A DNA stretch of 64,000 nt from Streptomyces bottropensis ATCC 25435 (GCF_000383595.1 NZ_KB911581.1:7461519-7525518); one strand, 5' to 3'. Shown: positions 34,959-44,733, counted from the first letter of the stretch. The notes: generated by a model from the letters alone, not told the origin. Numbers and translations are program-made.

Positions 34959-35990
34959 ATGAACGCGGTACGACGCCTGCGGGCCGGTCTCAGGGGCTGG
35001 GGCGGGGTGGGCGCGATGGCGGTCCTCTGCGCACTGGCCGTGGTCTTCGCCCTGGTGCTGCCGGTGAGCGGGACACGCGACGGCGTCACGAGCACCGGGG
35101 GCCAGGGGGTCGCCCGGGGGACGCAGGCGCGGGCGGACGACTGCGAGAAGAAGAACGACCCGCAGAACCGGAGTCTTGGGCCCTCCTCGGACGAGTCCGG
35201 AAAGACGATTCAGCGGATCAAGAACAACGGCTTCATCACCGTCGGCGTCGACCAGAACAGCTACCGCTGGGGCTACCGCGATCCGAACGGCAAGAACGAC
35301 GAGGCCCAGCTGGAGGGCTTCGACATCGACATCGTGCACAGGATCGCCGAAGAGATACTCGACGACCCGACGAAGGTGCGCTTCAAGGCGATCCCCACCA
35401 GTCGGCGCATCCCCGCGCTCCAGGACGGGGAGGTCGACATGGTGGTCCGCACGATGACGATCAGCTGCGAGCGCATGAAGGATGTGGCCTTCTCGCAGCC
35501 GTACTTCAGGACGGGACAGCAGGTCCTGGCGCCCAAGTCCTCGACGATCAAGGGCTACGACAAGACGCTGGCGGACAAGAGGATCTGCACGGCGGCCACT
35601 TCCACGGCCCTGTCCGCCCTCACCGCCGGCAAGGAGTCGGGCGAGGTGCCCGCCACCACCGACATCTCCCTGCAGGTCCCCAACCAACTCGACTGCCTGG
35701 TGCGGCTCCAGCTCGGTCAGGTCGACGCCGTGGTCACCGACGGCGCCCTCGCCGCGAGCCAGGCGGCGCAGGACCCGACGGTCGATCTGAAGGGTGAGCC
35801 GTTCACCACCGAGTACTACGGCGTGGCGATGAACCTGGAGGCGGACGATCTGGTACGCCGGGTCAACCAGGTGCTGGTGGACTATCTCAAGGACGGCTGG
35901 CAGGACTCGTACTCCACCTGGCTGTCCGCCACGATGGGCGGGAACGCGGAGCAGTCCCGTCCGCCCTCCCCCCAGCGGTACCGGGACTGA
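34959..35990 (+). CDS. GlnH-like amino-acid-binding protein, membrane-anchored
   Basis: A 343-residue solute-binding protein (family 3). The hydrophobic N-terminus AVLCALAVVFALVLPVSG could be a signal-anchor or cleaved signal, but there is no good lipobox cysteine, unlike mycobacterial GlnH. The binding fold is clear: GFITVGVDQNSYRWGY, then LEGFDIDIVHRIAEEIL, the ligand residues in DMVVRTMTISCERMKDVAFSQPYF, and QVDAVVTDGALAA. Start codon uncertain: ATG 34959 has GGAAGGGG upstream; in-frame GTGs at 34944 and 34920 are possible, the last overlapping the previous stop. It probably senses aspartate or glutamate outside the cell and passes the signal through the GlnX-like protein to the PknG-like kinase. 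Confidence 0.85.
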   Translation: MNAVRRLRAGLRGWGGVGAMAVLCALAVVFALVLPVSGTRDGVTSTGGQGVARGTQARADDCEKKNDPQNRSLGPSSDESGKTIQRIKNNGFITVGVDQNSYRWGYRDPNGKNDEAQLEGFDIDIVHRIAEEILDDPTKVRFKAIPTSRRIPALQDGEVDMVVRTMTISCERMKDVAFSQPYFRTGQQVLAPKSSTIKGYDKTLADKRICTAATSTALSALTAGKESGEVPATTDISLQVPNQLDCLVRLQLGQVDAVVTDGALAASQAAQDPTVDLKGEPFTTEYYGVAMNLEADDLVRRVNQVLVDYLKDGWQDSYSTWLSATMGGNAEQSRPPSPQRYRD

Positions 35991-36057
35991 CACGGCGGGA
36001 CCGAGTGACGAGGACCGCATTCAACTGAGGGACACCGACAGCAGCGAGAGGTGATCG

Positions 36058-37383
36058 ATGGGCGTCGCGGGATCCACCGGGCCGGTGATGGACCGGGACG
36101 AGGTGGACCGTGCGCTCGCGCGGCTCGGCGCGGAGCACGAGGCCATCGAGACCTCGCTGCTCGCCCTGCAGGACCACGCGGGCCGCAGGCTGCTCGAAGG
36201 CGCCGCGCTGACCGGTGTCACCAAGGAGCGCTGGACGGCCGCGGACGCGTCGATCACGCTGCTGTGGGCGTACTTCGACGCGTACTCGGACGCGCTGCGC
36301 TCCGCCCGGGAGATCCGCTCGCGGCGCCGCTGGTCGAGCCGTGAGGACCTGGTGGAGCTGACCGAACTGCTGCGCGGCGAGGCGGTGACGGTCGCCGGCA
36401 GCGCCACCGCGATGGCCAACGCGCCGACGCTCCAGGGCACGAGCCGGCTCAGCGAGCAGTTCTCGCTGGTCACCCTCGTGGACCGGATGAACGATCTGTA
36501 CGCGTCCTCGCTCGACATGGTCGTGGCCGCCGACGCGGTGTGGTCCGCGCTGCCCGCCCGGATCGATCTGCTGGCCGCCGAGCTCCAGCGCACCCGCCGG
36601 CTCGCGCACTCCGTCGGGGTACGCCCCGGTGAGCATCCGGCGGGCGACGACCTGGAGCGGATCACCCGCAATCTGACCCGGCTCCGGGAGCAGGTCGTCT
36701 CCGACCCGCTGGCCTTCTGGGTCCCCTCGCCGGGCAGTTCGGCGCCCGGCGGCGGCCGCCCGGACATCACGACGTACGACCGCGAGGCGCGGGCCCTGGA
36801 CGACGTCCGGCGGGAGATCGACGCCGTGCTGACGGTCCGGCAGGACGCGGAGTCGCGGCTGGTGAAGCTGCGGGACGTGCTGAGCCGCGCGGACCGTACG
36901 CTCGCCGAGGCGCGCAGCGCGCGCGGTGAGGTGCTGGCGAAGATCGCCGCGACCGAGGTGCCCGTGGTGAGCGGCCCGCCGACGGTGCTGCAGGAGCAGT
37001 TGGCGATGGCGGCCGAGTACCGCAGACACGCGCAGTGGCACCGGCTGTCGCCGCTGCTGGAGTCCCTGGAGCAGAAGGCGGACGACGAACTGCTGCGGGC
37101 CCGCGAGTCGTTGACGGCGGTCACCGCGCCGCTGGCGGTCCGCGCCGAGCTGCGCGGCCGGCTCGACGCGTACAAGGCGAAGGTCGCCCGGCACGGCTTC
37201 GCGGAGGACGCGCTGCTGGTCGAGCGGTACGACGCGGCGCGGCGCATGCTGTGGAGCGCCCCCTGCGACCTGCGGGTGGCCGAGACGGCGGTGCTGCGCT
37301 ACCAGCACGCGGCCGCCGAGGTGCTGAGCCAGTCGGTGCCGGCGCAGCGGGCGCCCCAGGACCGGAGGGAGGAGGAATCGTGA
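36058..37383 (+). CDS. Helical protein in the PknG-like operon, unknown function
   Basis: A 441-residue protein with no signal peptide or membrane span, predicted by eye to be almost entirely helical, with long charged heptad-like stretches (LVERYDAARRML, VRREIDAVLTVRQDAESRLVKLRD). I do not recognise a named domain. The gene lies between the binding-protein gene and the kinase gene, and its stop overlaps the kinase start by four bases, so it is part of the same operon. A helical scaffold or adaptor that links the GlnX-like membrane protein to the kinase is a reasonable guess and no more than that. Confidence 0.72.
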   Translation: MGVAGSTGPVMDRDEVDRALARLGAEHEAIETSLLALQDHAGRRLLEGAALTGVTKERWTAADASITLLWAYFDAYSDALRSAREIRSRRRWSSREDLVELTELLRGEAVTVAGSATAMANAPTLQGTSRLSEQFSLVTLVDRMNDLYASSLDMVVAADAVWSALPARIDLLAAELQRTRRLAHSVGVRPGEHPAGDDLERITRNLTRLREQVVSDPLAFWVPSPGSSAPGGGRPDITTYDREARALDDVRREIDAVLTVRQDAESRLVKLRDVLSRADRTLAEARSARGEVLAKIAATEVPVVSGPPTVLQEQLAMAAEYRRHAQWHRLSPLLESLEQKADDELLRARESLTAVTAPLAVRAELRGRLDAYKAKVARHGFAEDALLVERYDAARRMLWSAPCDLRVAETAVLRYQHAAAEVLSQSVPAQRAPQDRREEES

Positions 37384-40007
37384 GTCAGACGGAGGAGAGC
37401 CCGGCGGGCGAGGTCCCCGCGGGACAGGACCCGGCGGGCGAAGAGGCTCCGCAGCGGTCGTGCCAGCGGCCCGGCTGCTCGGGATCGTACGAGGACATGG
37501 GCGGCGGTGAGCTGTACTGCGACACGTGCGGGCTGGCCCCGGTCGTGTCCGCGAGCGGCATGGTCAACTCCCCGCCCACCGGCATCACCGGGGGCGGCAG
37601 GGGTTCGCGCGGCTCCGGTTCCAGCAGTGCGCGCTCCTCGCGCACCTCCGCGCGCTCCTCGCAGTCCCGGCGCTCGGTGTCCGGGCGGCTCTCGCGCGCC
37701 CTGTCGGGCAGCACCACGGGCCGCTCGGTGTCGGTGCGCAGCTCCGGCAAGACCGCCGGCTCCTCGGGCCGGGCCCGGCTCGGCGTCGGCCTCGTCCAGG
37801 TCCCGGACGTACCGCGCCCGGACCCGCGTTCGATGGTCCTGGAGACCGCCGAGGTGCCCGAGCGGAAGCGGTTCTGCTCGCGCTCCGACTGCGGGGCGCC
37901 GGTCGGCCGGGCGCGCGGTGAGCGGCCGGGGCGCACGGAGGGCTTCTGCACCAAGTGCGGCCACCCGTACTCGTTCGTGCCGAAACTGCACTCGGGCGAC
38001 ATCGTGCGCGGCCAGTACGAGGTCGTGGGCTGTCTCGCGCACGGCGGTCTGGGCTGGATCTACCTCGCCATCGACCGCGCGGTGTCGGACCGCTGGGTCG
38101 TGCTGAAGGGCCTGCTCGACACCGGCGACCAGGACGCGATGGCCGCCGCGATCTCCGAACGCCGCTTCCTCGCCGAGATCGAGCACTCCAACATCGTCCG
38201 CATCTACAACTTCGTCGAGCACCTCGACCAGCGCACCGGTTCGCTGGACGGGTACATCGTCATGGAGTACGTCGGCGGCAAGTCCCTCAAGGAGATAGCC
38301 AACGACCGTCGCACGGCGGACGGGCGCCGAGACCCACTGCCGGTCGAGCAGGCGTGCGCGTACGGCATCGAGGCCCTGGAGGCGCTCGGTCACCTCCACA
38401 GCCGCAACCTGCTGTACTGCGACTTCAAGGTCGACAACGCGATCCAGACCGAGGACCAGCTCAAGCTGATCGACATGGGCGCGGTGCGCAGGATGGACGA
38501 CGACGAGTCGGCCATCTACGGCACGGTCGGCTACCAGGCGCCCGAGGTCGCCGACGTGGGCCCGTCGGTGGCCTCCGACCTGTACACGGTCGCCCGGACG
38601 CTCGCGGTCCTCACCTTCGACTTCCAGGGCTACACGAACGTTTTCGTGGACTCCCTGCCCGATCCCGACAACATCGAGGTCTTCCGCCAGTACGAGTCCT
38701 TCTACCGGCTGCTGGTCCGGGCCACCGACCCCGACCCGGCGCGTCGCTTCGCCTCCGCGCAGGAGATGGCGGAGCAGCTGACGGGCGTGCTGCGGGAGGT
38801 CGTCTCCCTCCAGACGGGCCGGGCCCGCCCCGCCCTGTCGACGATCTTCGGCCCCGAGGTGCGGGTCACGGACACGGAACTGTTCGCGAAGCTCGACGGG
38901 GACGTGTCCCGGCTCGGGAGGCGCCGTGACAAGGCGACCACGAGGAACGCAAGTTCGCCTTCCGTCCCGCCCGCTCCGCTGACCGCCGGTGCCGCCGTCC
39001 CCGCCCGGCTCACCCGGGCGCTCGACACCGCCGCCGCGGCCCTGGCGCTGCCGGTCCCCCGGGTCGACGCCGGGGACCCGAACGCCGGGTTCCTGGCGGG
39101 GCTCATGACCTCCGCGCCGACCGAACTGATCACGGCGCTGCACGCGGCCCCCAGCGGCTCGCTGGAGCTGCGGCTGCGCGAGCTGCGGGCCCGGCTGGAG
39201 ATGGGCGAGTTCACCATCGCGCTGGCCACTCTGGACGCCCTGGAGCGGGACCACCCCGACGACTGGCGGGTGGTCTGGTACCGGGGCGTGGCCGCGCTCG
39301 CCACCGGCGACCACGAGAACGCCGCGCTGTCCTTCGACGCGATCTACGACGCCTTCCCCGGCGAGCCGGCCCCCAAGCTGGCCCTCGGCCTGTGCGCCGA
39401 GGTGCTGGGGCAGCTGGACAACGCCGCCGAGTACTACCGCCTGGTGTGGACGACCGACCCCAGCTTCGTCAGCAGCGCGTTCGGGCTCGCCCGGGTGCGG
39501 CTGACCGCCGGGGACCGGCGGAACGCCGTCCACACCCTGGAGTCCGTGCCGGAGGCGTCCATCCACTACACCGCCGCCCGGGTCGCCGCCGTACGGGCGC
39601 GGCTCAGACATCGCCCGGAGGCGACGCTCGGAGCCATGTCGGCGCCGCCCCCTGCCGGGGCCGCCGGGAACACCGAGACCGCGCCGGACGTTCCGTTCCT
39701 GGACGACCTGATCGCGGCCGCCGGGCAGATCGAGGCGCTCGGCGGGTACGGTCTGGACGCGGTGCGCCGCGAGCAGTTGTCCACAGAGGTCCTTGGCTGC
39801 GCCCTGGACTGGGTACTCTCCGGGAGCCAGGGTGCCGCGCCCCCGGCCGGTGAGCGGGTGCTGCTCGGCAGCGCGCTGGACGAGCGCGGCCTCCGCTTCG
39901 GACTGGAGCGGTCGTACCGCACTTTGGCCCGGCTCGCCCCAGGCGGCGAGGAGAGGATCGACCTGGTGGAACGTGCCAATCGTTACCGCCCCCGGACGTG
40001 GGTGTAG
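37380..40007 (+). CDS. PknG-like serine/threonine protein kinase with zinc ribbons and TPRs
   Basis: An 875-residue protein; the GTG start overlaps the previous stop and has GGAGGGAGGA upstream. Order of parts: a zinc ribbon (Cys 28, 33, 47, 50), a serine/arginine/glycine-rich linker, a rubredoxin-like pair CSRSDC ... CTKCG (about 165-195), the kinase domain (about 207-465), and a TPR region (about 590-850). Kinase motifs: GCLAHGGLGWIYLA glycine loop, VVLKG with the ATP lysine, CDFKVDN as catalytic loop (replacing HRDxKxxN, as in PknG), and IDMGAVR instead of DFG, again PknG-like. PknG controls glutamate metabolism through GarA/OdhI FHA proteins in other actinobacteria. A zinc-ribbon FHA protein is encoded in the same cluster. 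Confidence 0.9.
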   Translation: MSQTEESPAGEVPAGQDPAGEEAPQRSCQRPGCSGSYEDMGGGELYCDTCGLAPVVSASGMVNSPPTGITGGGRGSRGSGSSSARSSRTSARSSQSRRSVSGRLSRALSGSTTGRSVSVRSSGKTAGSSGRARLGVGLVQVPDVPRPDPRSMVLETAEVPERKRFCSRSDCGAPVGRARGERPGRTEGFCTKCGHPYSFVPKLHSGDIVRGQYEVVGCLAHGGLGWIYLAIDRAVSDRWVVLKGLLDTGDQDAMAAAISERRFLAEIEHSNIVRIYNFVEHLDQRTGSLDGYIVMEYVGGKSLKEIANDRRTADGRRDPLPVEQACAYGIEALEALGHLHSRNLLYCDFKVDNAIQTEDQLKLIDMGAVRRMDDDESAIYGTVGYQAPEVADVGPSVASDLYTVARTLAVLTFDFQGYTNVFVDSLPDPDNIEVFRQYESFYRLLVRATDPDPARRFASAQEMAEQLTGVLREVVSLQTGRARPALSTIFGPEVRVTDTELFAKLDGDVSRLGRRRDKATTRNASSPSVPPAPLTAGAAVPARLTRALDTAAAALALPVPRVDAGDPNAGFLAGLMTSAPTELITALHAAPSGSLELRLRELRARLEMGEFTIALATLDALERDHPDDWRVVWYRGVAALATGDHENAALSFDAIYDAFPGEPAPKLALGLCAEVLGQLDNAAEYYRLVWTTDPSFVSSAFGLARVRLTAGDRRNAVHTLESVPEASIHYTAARVAAVRARLRHRPEATLGAMSAPPPAGAAGNTETAPDVPFLDDLIAAAGQIEALGGYGLDAVRREQLSTEVLGCALDWVLSGSQGAAPPAGERVLLGSALDERGLRFGLERSYRTLARLAPGGEERIDLVERANRYRPRTWV

Positions 40008-40010
40008 TTG

Positions 40011-41327
40011 ATGTCGCAGATGCCCCAGCCGACCGCGCTGACGAAGTGCCCGATCTGCGAGTGGCCGCTCGCATCGGACGACCGCTTCTGCGGTGCGTGC
40101 GGCCATGACCTCTCGGCGGTGCCCGCGCCGCCGGAGGACCATCCCACCCTCACCATGAACGGGACGGCCGGCGACGTGCCCGACGCGGCCTCGTCCGTGG
40201 ACTGGCCGCTCGCCTCCCCGCCCAGCTCGGACACCCCTGCGCCGGTGGTCCGCCCCACCGACATCCCGGGCACCGACTCCGGCGGCGGCGAACTGCCCGG
40301 TGCGGGGCGGGGCGTACGGTTCGACCGGCCCCGCGAACCCGACGAGTACCCGCTGGCCGCGCCCCAGCCGCCGGATCCGCGCACCGGCGACCTCGCCACC
40401 CCGCCGGCCGGTACGAAGGTGTGCGTGGCCTGCCGCGCGGGCCATGTCGACCGGGACGGCTACTGCGAGAACTGCGGGCACGCGCAGCCGCGCGAACGCG
40501 ACCACATGGAACTGGAGCTGGGCGCGGTCGCCGCGGTCAGCGACCGGGGTCTGCGCCACCACCGCAACGAGGACTCGTTCGCGATCTCCTCGACCGCCCT
40601 GCCCGACGGCTCCCCCGCGGTCGTCGCGATCGTCTGCGACGGCGTGTCCTCCGCGACCCGCCCCGACGACGCCTCGCTCGCCGCGGCCCGCGCCGCCAAC
40701 GAGACGGTGCTGGAGTCGCTGCCGCGCGGCACCCACCCGCAGCAGGCGATGCACGACGCGATCGTCGCCGCCGCGAGCGCCGTCAACGCCCTGGCGGAGG
40801 AGCCGGAGACGGCCCAGGAGCACGCCCCGCACCAGAACGCCCCGGCGTGCACCATCGTCGGCTCCGTGATCACCCCGACCCTGCTCGTCGTCGGCTGGGT
40901 CGGCGACAGCCGCGCCTACTGGGTCCCGGTGGACCGCAGCGCGCCCCCGGCCCGGCTCACCGAGGACGACTCGTGGGCGGCGCAGATGGTGTCCGCGGGA
41001 CTGATGAACGAGGCCGAGGCGTACGCCGACGAGCGCGCCCACGCGATCACCGGCTGGCTCGGCGCGGACGCGTACGAACTGGAGCCGCACACCGCTTCCT
41101 TCAAACCGGACCGGCCGGGTGTAGTGGTGGTGTGCACCGACGGACTGTGGAACTACGCGGAGGCCGCCGAGGAGATGGCCGAGGCCGTGCCCCTGGACGC
41201 GGCCGAGCGGCCGTTGCACTGCGCGCAGGTGCTGGTCGGCCGGGCTCTCGACGGCGGTGGCCACGACAACGTAACAGTGGCCGTCCTGCCGTTCCCTGCC
41301 CCGCCTCAGGGGGCAGGATCGGCCTGA
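40011..41327 (+). CDS. PP2C-type protein phosphatase with two zinc ribbons
   Basis: A 438-residue protein. The first 50 residues hold a zinc ribbon (CPIC ... CGAC), then a proline-rich linker, a second ribbon (CVAC ... CENC, about residues 141-160), and a PP2C domain. PP2C metal and phosphate residues are present: RHHRNEDSF, IVCDGVSS, VGWVGDSRAYW, CTDGLWNY and GHDNVTVAVL. The gene starts three bases after the kinase stop, so kinase and phosphatase are made together. It likely removes phosphates placed by the PknG-like kinase, for example from the downstream FHA protein. TTG 40008 is a less likely start than ATG 40011. Confidence 0.9.
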   Translation: MSQMPQPTALTKCPICEWPLASDDRFCGACGHDLSAVPAPPEDHPTLTMNGTAGDVPDAASSVDWPLASPPSSDTPAPVVRPTDIPGTDSGGGELPGAGRGVRFDRPREPDEYPLAAPQPPDPRTGDLATPPAGTKVCVACRAGHVDRDGYCENCGHAQPRERDHMELELGAVAAVSDRGLRHHRNEDSFAISSTALPDGSPAVVAIVCDGVSSATRPDDASLAAARAANETVLESLPRGTHPQQAMHDAIVAAASAVNALAEEPETAQEHAPHQNAPACTIVGSVITPTLLVVGWVGDSRAYWVPVDRSAPPARLTEDDSWAAQMVSAGLMNEAEAYADERAHAITGWLGADAYELEPHTASFKPDRPGVVVVCTDGLWNYAEAAEEMAEAVPLDAAERPLHCAQVLVGRALDGGGHDNVTVAVLPFPAPPQGAGSA

Positions 41328-41481
41328 GGGTGCTCGCGGGCCGGATGTTCGCGGGCGCCTCGGCGGCCGGACGGGAAAGGGCCGACGGACCGGAGGGGAC
41401 CGGTCCGGGACAGGCACGCACAGTCATCACCCCACGGGGTGTGGGGCCAAAAGTGGTGCTGCTAGGGGGATCAGAGTAGGC

Positions 41482-42831
41482 ATGGCCAAATTCTCGAAGT
41501 CGAACGTGCCGCAGTTCTCGGTCGAGGTGTACCAGAACGAGTACCTGCCCGAGGGCGGCCGTGAGGTCAACGCCATCGTGACGGTCAGCGCGACCGGCGG
41601 CGGCACCATCGGCAGCGCGGTCGCCGCGCCGCACCTGTACTCGCCCGGCCAGGGCCCGTCCGCCGCCGTGGCGCTCATGGTCGACTGTTCGGGGTCGATG
41701 GACTACCCGCCGACCAAGATGCGCAACGCGAGGGACGCCACCGCCGCCGCGATCGACACCCTGCGCGACGGCGTCCACTTCGCGGTGATCGACGGCACCC
41801 ATGTGGCCCGGGAGGTCTATCCCGGCGGCGGCCGGCTCGCGGTCGCCGACTCCGCCACCCGGGACCAGGCCAAGCAGGCCCTGCGCCGGCTCAGCGCGGG
41901 CGGCGGCACCGCCATCGGCACCTGGCTGAAGCTCGCGGACCGGCTGCTCGCCTCCGCGGACGTCGCCATCCGCCACGGCATCCTGCTGACCGACGGCCGC
42001 AACGAGCACGAGTCGCCCGAGGATCTCAAGGCCGCGCTGGACGCCTGTTCCGGGCGGTTCACGTGTGACGCGCGTGGAGTGGGCACCGACTGGGAGGTCA
42101 GGGAGGTCACCCAGATCGCCTCCGCGCTCCTCGGCACCGCCGACATCGTCGCCGACCCCGCCGCCCTCTCCGCCGACTTCACGCAGATGATGGAGACGGC
42201 CATGGGCAAGGAGGTCGCGGACGTCGCCCTGCGGCTGTGGGCCCCGGTGGGCACCCAGATCAAGTTCGTGAAGCAAGTGGCGCCCACCGTCGTGGAGTTG
42301 ACCGACCGCCGCACCGAGGCCGGGCCGCGCGCCGGCGACTACCCGACCGGTTCGTGGGGGGACGAGTCCCGCGACTACCACGTGTGCGTCGAGGTCCCGG
42401 CCGCGTCCCTCGGCCAGGAGATGCTGGCCGCCCGCGTCTCCCTGGTCATCCCCCAGCCCGACGGAGGAACCGCGCAGAACCTCGGCGCCCAGGGTCTGGT
42501 GAAGGCCGTGTGGACCGACGACATGGTCGCGTCCACCTCGATCAACCCCCAGGTCGCCCACTACACAGGCCAGGCCGAACTGGCTCAGGTCATCCAACAA
42601 GGGCTGGACGCTCGCAAATCCGGCGATTTCGACGGAGCGACGGCCAAGCTGGGACGGGCCGTACAGCTCGCCAGCGCGTCGGGGAACGCTGATACTGCGA
42701 AACTGCTTGCGAAGGTGGTGGACGTGGTCGACGCGGCGACAGGTACTGTGCGACTGAAGGCGAAGGTCACGGAGGCCGACGAGATGACTCTCGAAACGCG
42801 GTCGACAAAGACTGTTCGTGTAAAGAAGTAG
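41482..42831 (+). CDS. von Willebrand factor A-domain protein
   Basis: A 449-residue cytoplasmic protein. After a beta-rich N-terminal 60 residues, the vWA domain starts with AVALMVDCSGSM at residues 68-73 (MIDAS metal site DxSxS), continuing with the threonine in SAGGGTAIGTWL and the aspartate in LLTDGRN. The MIDAS is complete, so metal-dependent partner binding is expected. The C-terminal half has a beta region and a final helical stretch DGATAKLGRAVQLAS, typical of TerY-like vWA proteins that pair with kinases and phosphatases. It has its own ribosome-binding site 154 bp after the phosphatase gene but is transcribed in the same direction. Confidence 0.88.
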   Translation: MAKFSKSNVPQFSVEVYQNEYLPEGGREVNAIVTVSATGGGTIGSAVAAPHLYSPGQGPSAAVALMVDCSGSMDYPPTKMRNARDATAAAIDTLRDGVHFAVIDGTHVAREVYPGGGRLAVADSATRDQAKQALRRLSAGGGTAIGTWLKLADRLLASADVAIRHGILLTDGRNEHESPEDLKAALDACSGRFTCDARGVGTDWEVREVTQIASALLGTADIVADPAALSADFTQMMETAMGKEVADVALRLWAPVGTQIKFVKQVAPTVVELTDRRTEAGPRAGDYPTGSWGDESRDYHVCVEVPAASLGQEMLAARVSLVIPQPDGGTAQNLGAQGLVKAVWTDDMVASTSINPQVAHYTGQAELAQVIQQGLDARKSGDFDGATAKLGRAVQLASASGNADTAKLLAKVVDVVDAATGTVRLKAKVTEADEMTLETRSTKTVRVKK

Positions 42832-42966
42832 GTAGAAACAACCCGAAGCATCGCCGCGCGTCAGCCTGGCTTCCCCACCGGGAATCCGGACAGAACCGGC
42901 CACACCGGCCCGTCGTGGCCACAGGAACCGGCCGCGAGGTCGGAAAGGAGAGGGGGAAGCGCCGAC

Positions 42967-44712
42967 ATGCCGACCTGCCCGAACGGACACCAGTCGGGTT
43001 CCGACGACTGGTGCGAGGTCTGCGGTCACCGTATGGCCGGTGCCGTACCCCCGCCGCCACCACCGCCGCCCCCGGGCGCCGGTTACGGATACCCGCCGCC
43101 CGGCTCCCCTCCGCCGCCTCCGGGCGCGGGCGGTCCCGGCGGTCCGGGCCCCGGGGGCCCTGGGGGTCCCGGTGGACGCCCGCACCTCGCCGCCCAGCCG
43201 GAACTCTGCCCGCAGTGCCGCACGCCCCGCGAGGGCGGCGCGCCCTTCTGCGAGGAGTGCCGGTGGAACTTCCTGACCAACACCGCGACGACGTACACCC
43301 CGGCCGCGCCCCGGCCGTCGGCACCCGGCGCGGGTCCGGGCGGTCCCGGCCCCGGCCCTGGTCCCGGTCAGGGCCCCGGAGGCGGTCCCGGCGGCCCCGG
43401 TCAGGGCCCCGGAGGCGGTCAGGGCCCCGGCGGGAACCCGGCGCTCCGGTTCCAGCAGCAGCAACCGCCTCCGCCGTCCTACGGCGGCGGTGACGGGTAC
43501 GACTACCAGAGTTCCCGCCCCTCGCAGATGAACCGCCCCGCCGAGCCGATCCCGCCGGGACCCCAGTTCGGCGGCGATCCGTCCGGTCCGGGCGGACCCG
43601 GCGGCCAGGGCGGAAACGGTGGGTACGGCGGGCCCGGTGGGCCTGGTGGCCCCGGCGGCCCCGGCCGTCAGGGTGGTCCCGGTGGACCTGGTGGCCCGTC
43701 GGGGCCGGGGGGTTCCTCCGGGTTCGGTGGCGGGCCCGGAGGGCAGCCCGGCCAGCCCGGTCCGGGGCAGTCGGGTCGGCCCGGCCAGCCCGGTCCGTCC
43801 GCGTTCGGCCAGGATCCCTCACGACCTGGGTCTTCGGGCTTCGGCGGCGATCCCTCACGCCCCGGCCCCTCGGGCTTCGGCGGCGATCCCTCACGACCGG
43901 TTCCGCCTCCGCCCGGCCCTACGCCGGGTGGACCTGGCGGGCCCGGCGGCCACGGCTTCCCCGGTGGTCAGGGTCCCGGTGGTCAGGGTCCCGACGGTCG
44001 GGGCCCCGGCGGGGGCCAGCAGGCGTTCCAGCAGGCGGGGACGTCGGCCCCGCCCGCCTTCCCGCAGGAGACCCGCCGACCGCAGCCCGGCGGCCCCGGC
44101 CAGGGCCCCGGTGGTGGCCCCGGCTTCGGTGCCGACGACGACTGGGTGATCTCCCCGCCGTCGACCGGCCCCGGTGGACACGGTGGGCCCGCCGGTCCCG
44201 GTGGACCCGGTGGACCCGGGGGTGCGGGCGGCCGCCCCGGCGGCTACGGCTACCCGCAGCCCGGTGCCACCCAGGCCCCTCCCGGCCCCGCGTACCAGCA
44301 GGCGCCGACGTCCTGGAGCGCCACCATCGGCCCGGACCGCGACTACTTCATGGCGATGATGCAGCGCTCGGGCCCCGAGGCGGCGGGCCTGAACCTGCCC
44401 GCCTACTCCCCGGAGCAGCGGCGCGCCCTCACCGGCAACCAGATCACCATCGGGCGCCGCCGCCACTCCACCGGTGACGTCCCCGACATCGATCTGTCGG
44501 TGCCGCCGGAGGACCCGGGCGTCTCCCACCAGCACGCGGTGCTGGTGCAGCAGCCGGACGGCGGCTGGGCCGTGGTCGACCAGAACTCCACCAACGGAAC
44601 CACCGTCAACGGTTCCGAGGAGCCCATCCAGCCGTTCGTCCCGATCCCCCTCCAGGACGGGGACCGGGTACACGTGGGCGCGTGGACGACGATCACCATC
44701 CGCCGGGGCTGA
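42967..44712 (+). CDS. Zinc-ribbon and FHA-domain protein with a Gly/Pro-rich middle
   Basis: A 581-residue protein. Two zinc ribbons lie near the N-terminus (CPNGHQSG...CEVCGH; CPQCRTPREG...CEECRW). A middle region of about 350 residues is almost only glycine, proline and glutamine, with collagen-like GPGGPG runs and three near copies of GFGGDPSRP. The last 95 residues are an FHA domain: ITIGRRRHSTGD, VSHQHAVLV and NSTNGTTVNG hold the phosphothreonine-binding arginine, serine and asparagine. FHA proteins bind phosphothreonine, the mark left by the PknG-like kinase upstream. It is analogous in position to GarA-type FHA effectors, but the protein is much larger. Confidence 0.88.
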   Translation: MPTCPNGHQSGSDDWCEVCGHRMAGAVPPPPPPPPPGAGYGYPPPGSPPPPPGAGGPGGPGPGGPGGPGGRPHLAAQPELCPQCRTPREGGAPFCEECRWNFLTNTATTYTPAAPRPSAPGAGPGGPGPGPGPGQGPGGGPGGPGQGPGGGQGPGGNPALRFQQQQPPPPSYGGGDGYDYQSSRPSQMNRPAEPIPPGPQFGGDPSGPGGPGGQGGNGGYGGPGGPGGPGGPGRQGGPGGPGGPSGPGGSSGFGGGPGGQPGQPGPGQSGRPGQPGPSAFGQDPSRPGSSGFGGDPSRPGPSGFGGDPSRPVPPPPGPTPGGPGGPGGHGFPGGQGPGGQGPDGRGPGGGQQAFQQAGTSAPPAFPQETRRPQPGGPGQGPGGGPGFGADDDWVISPPSTGPGGHGGPAGPGGPGGPGGAGGRPGGYGYPQPGATQAPPGPAYQQAPTSWSATIGPDRDYFMAMMQRSGPEAAGLNLPAYSPEQRRALTGNQITIGRRRHSTGDVPDIDLSVPPEDPGVSHQHAVLVQQPDGGWAVVDQNSTNGTTVNGSEEPIQPFVPIPLQDGDRVHVGAWTTITIRRG

Positions 44713-44733
44713 CCCGCCCCACCAGCAAGAGAT

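Noticed and set aside
37299..41417. Very long minus-strand reading frame opposite the PknG-like operon
   Set aside because: High GC leaves the antisense frame open. The plus strand has clear kinase and phosphatase motifs; the minus frame has no recognisable domain.
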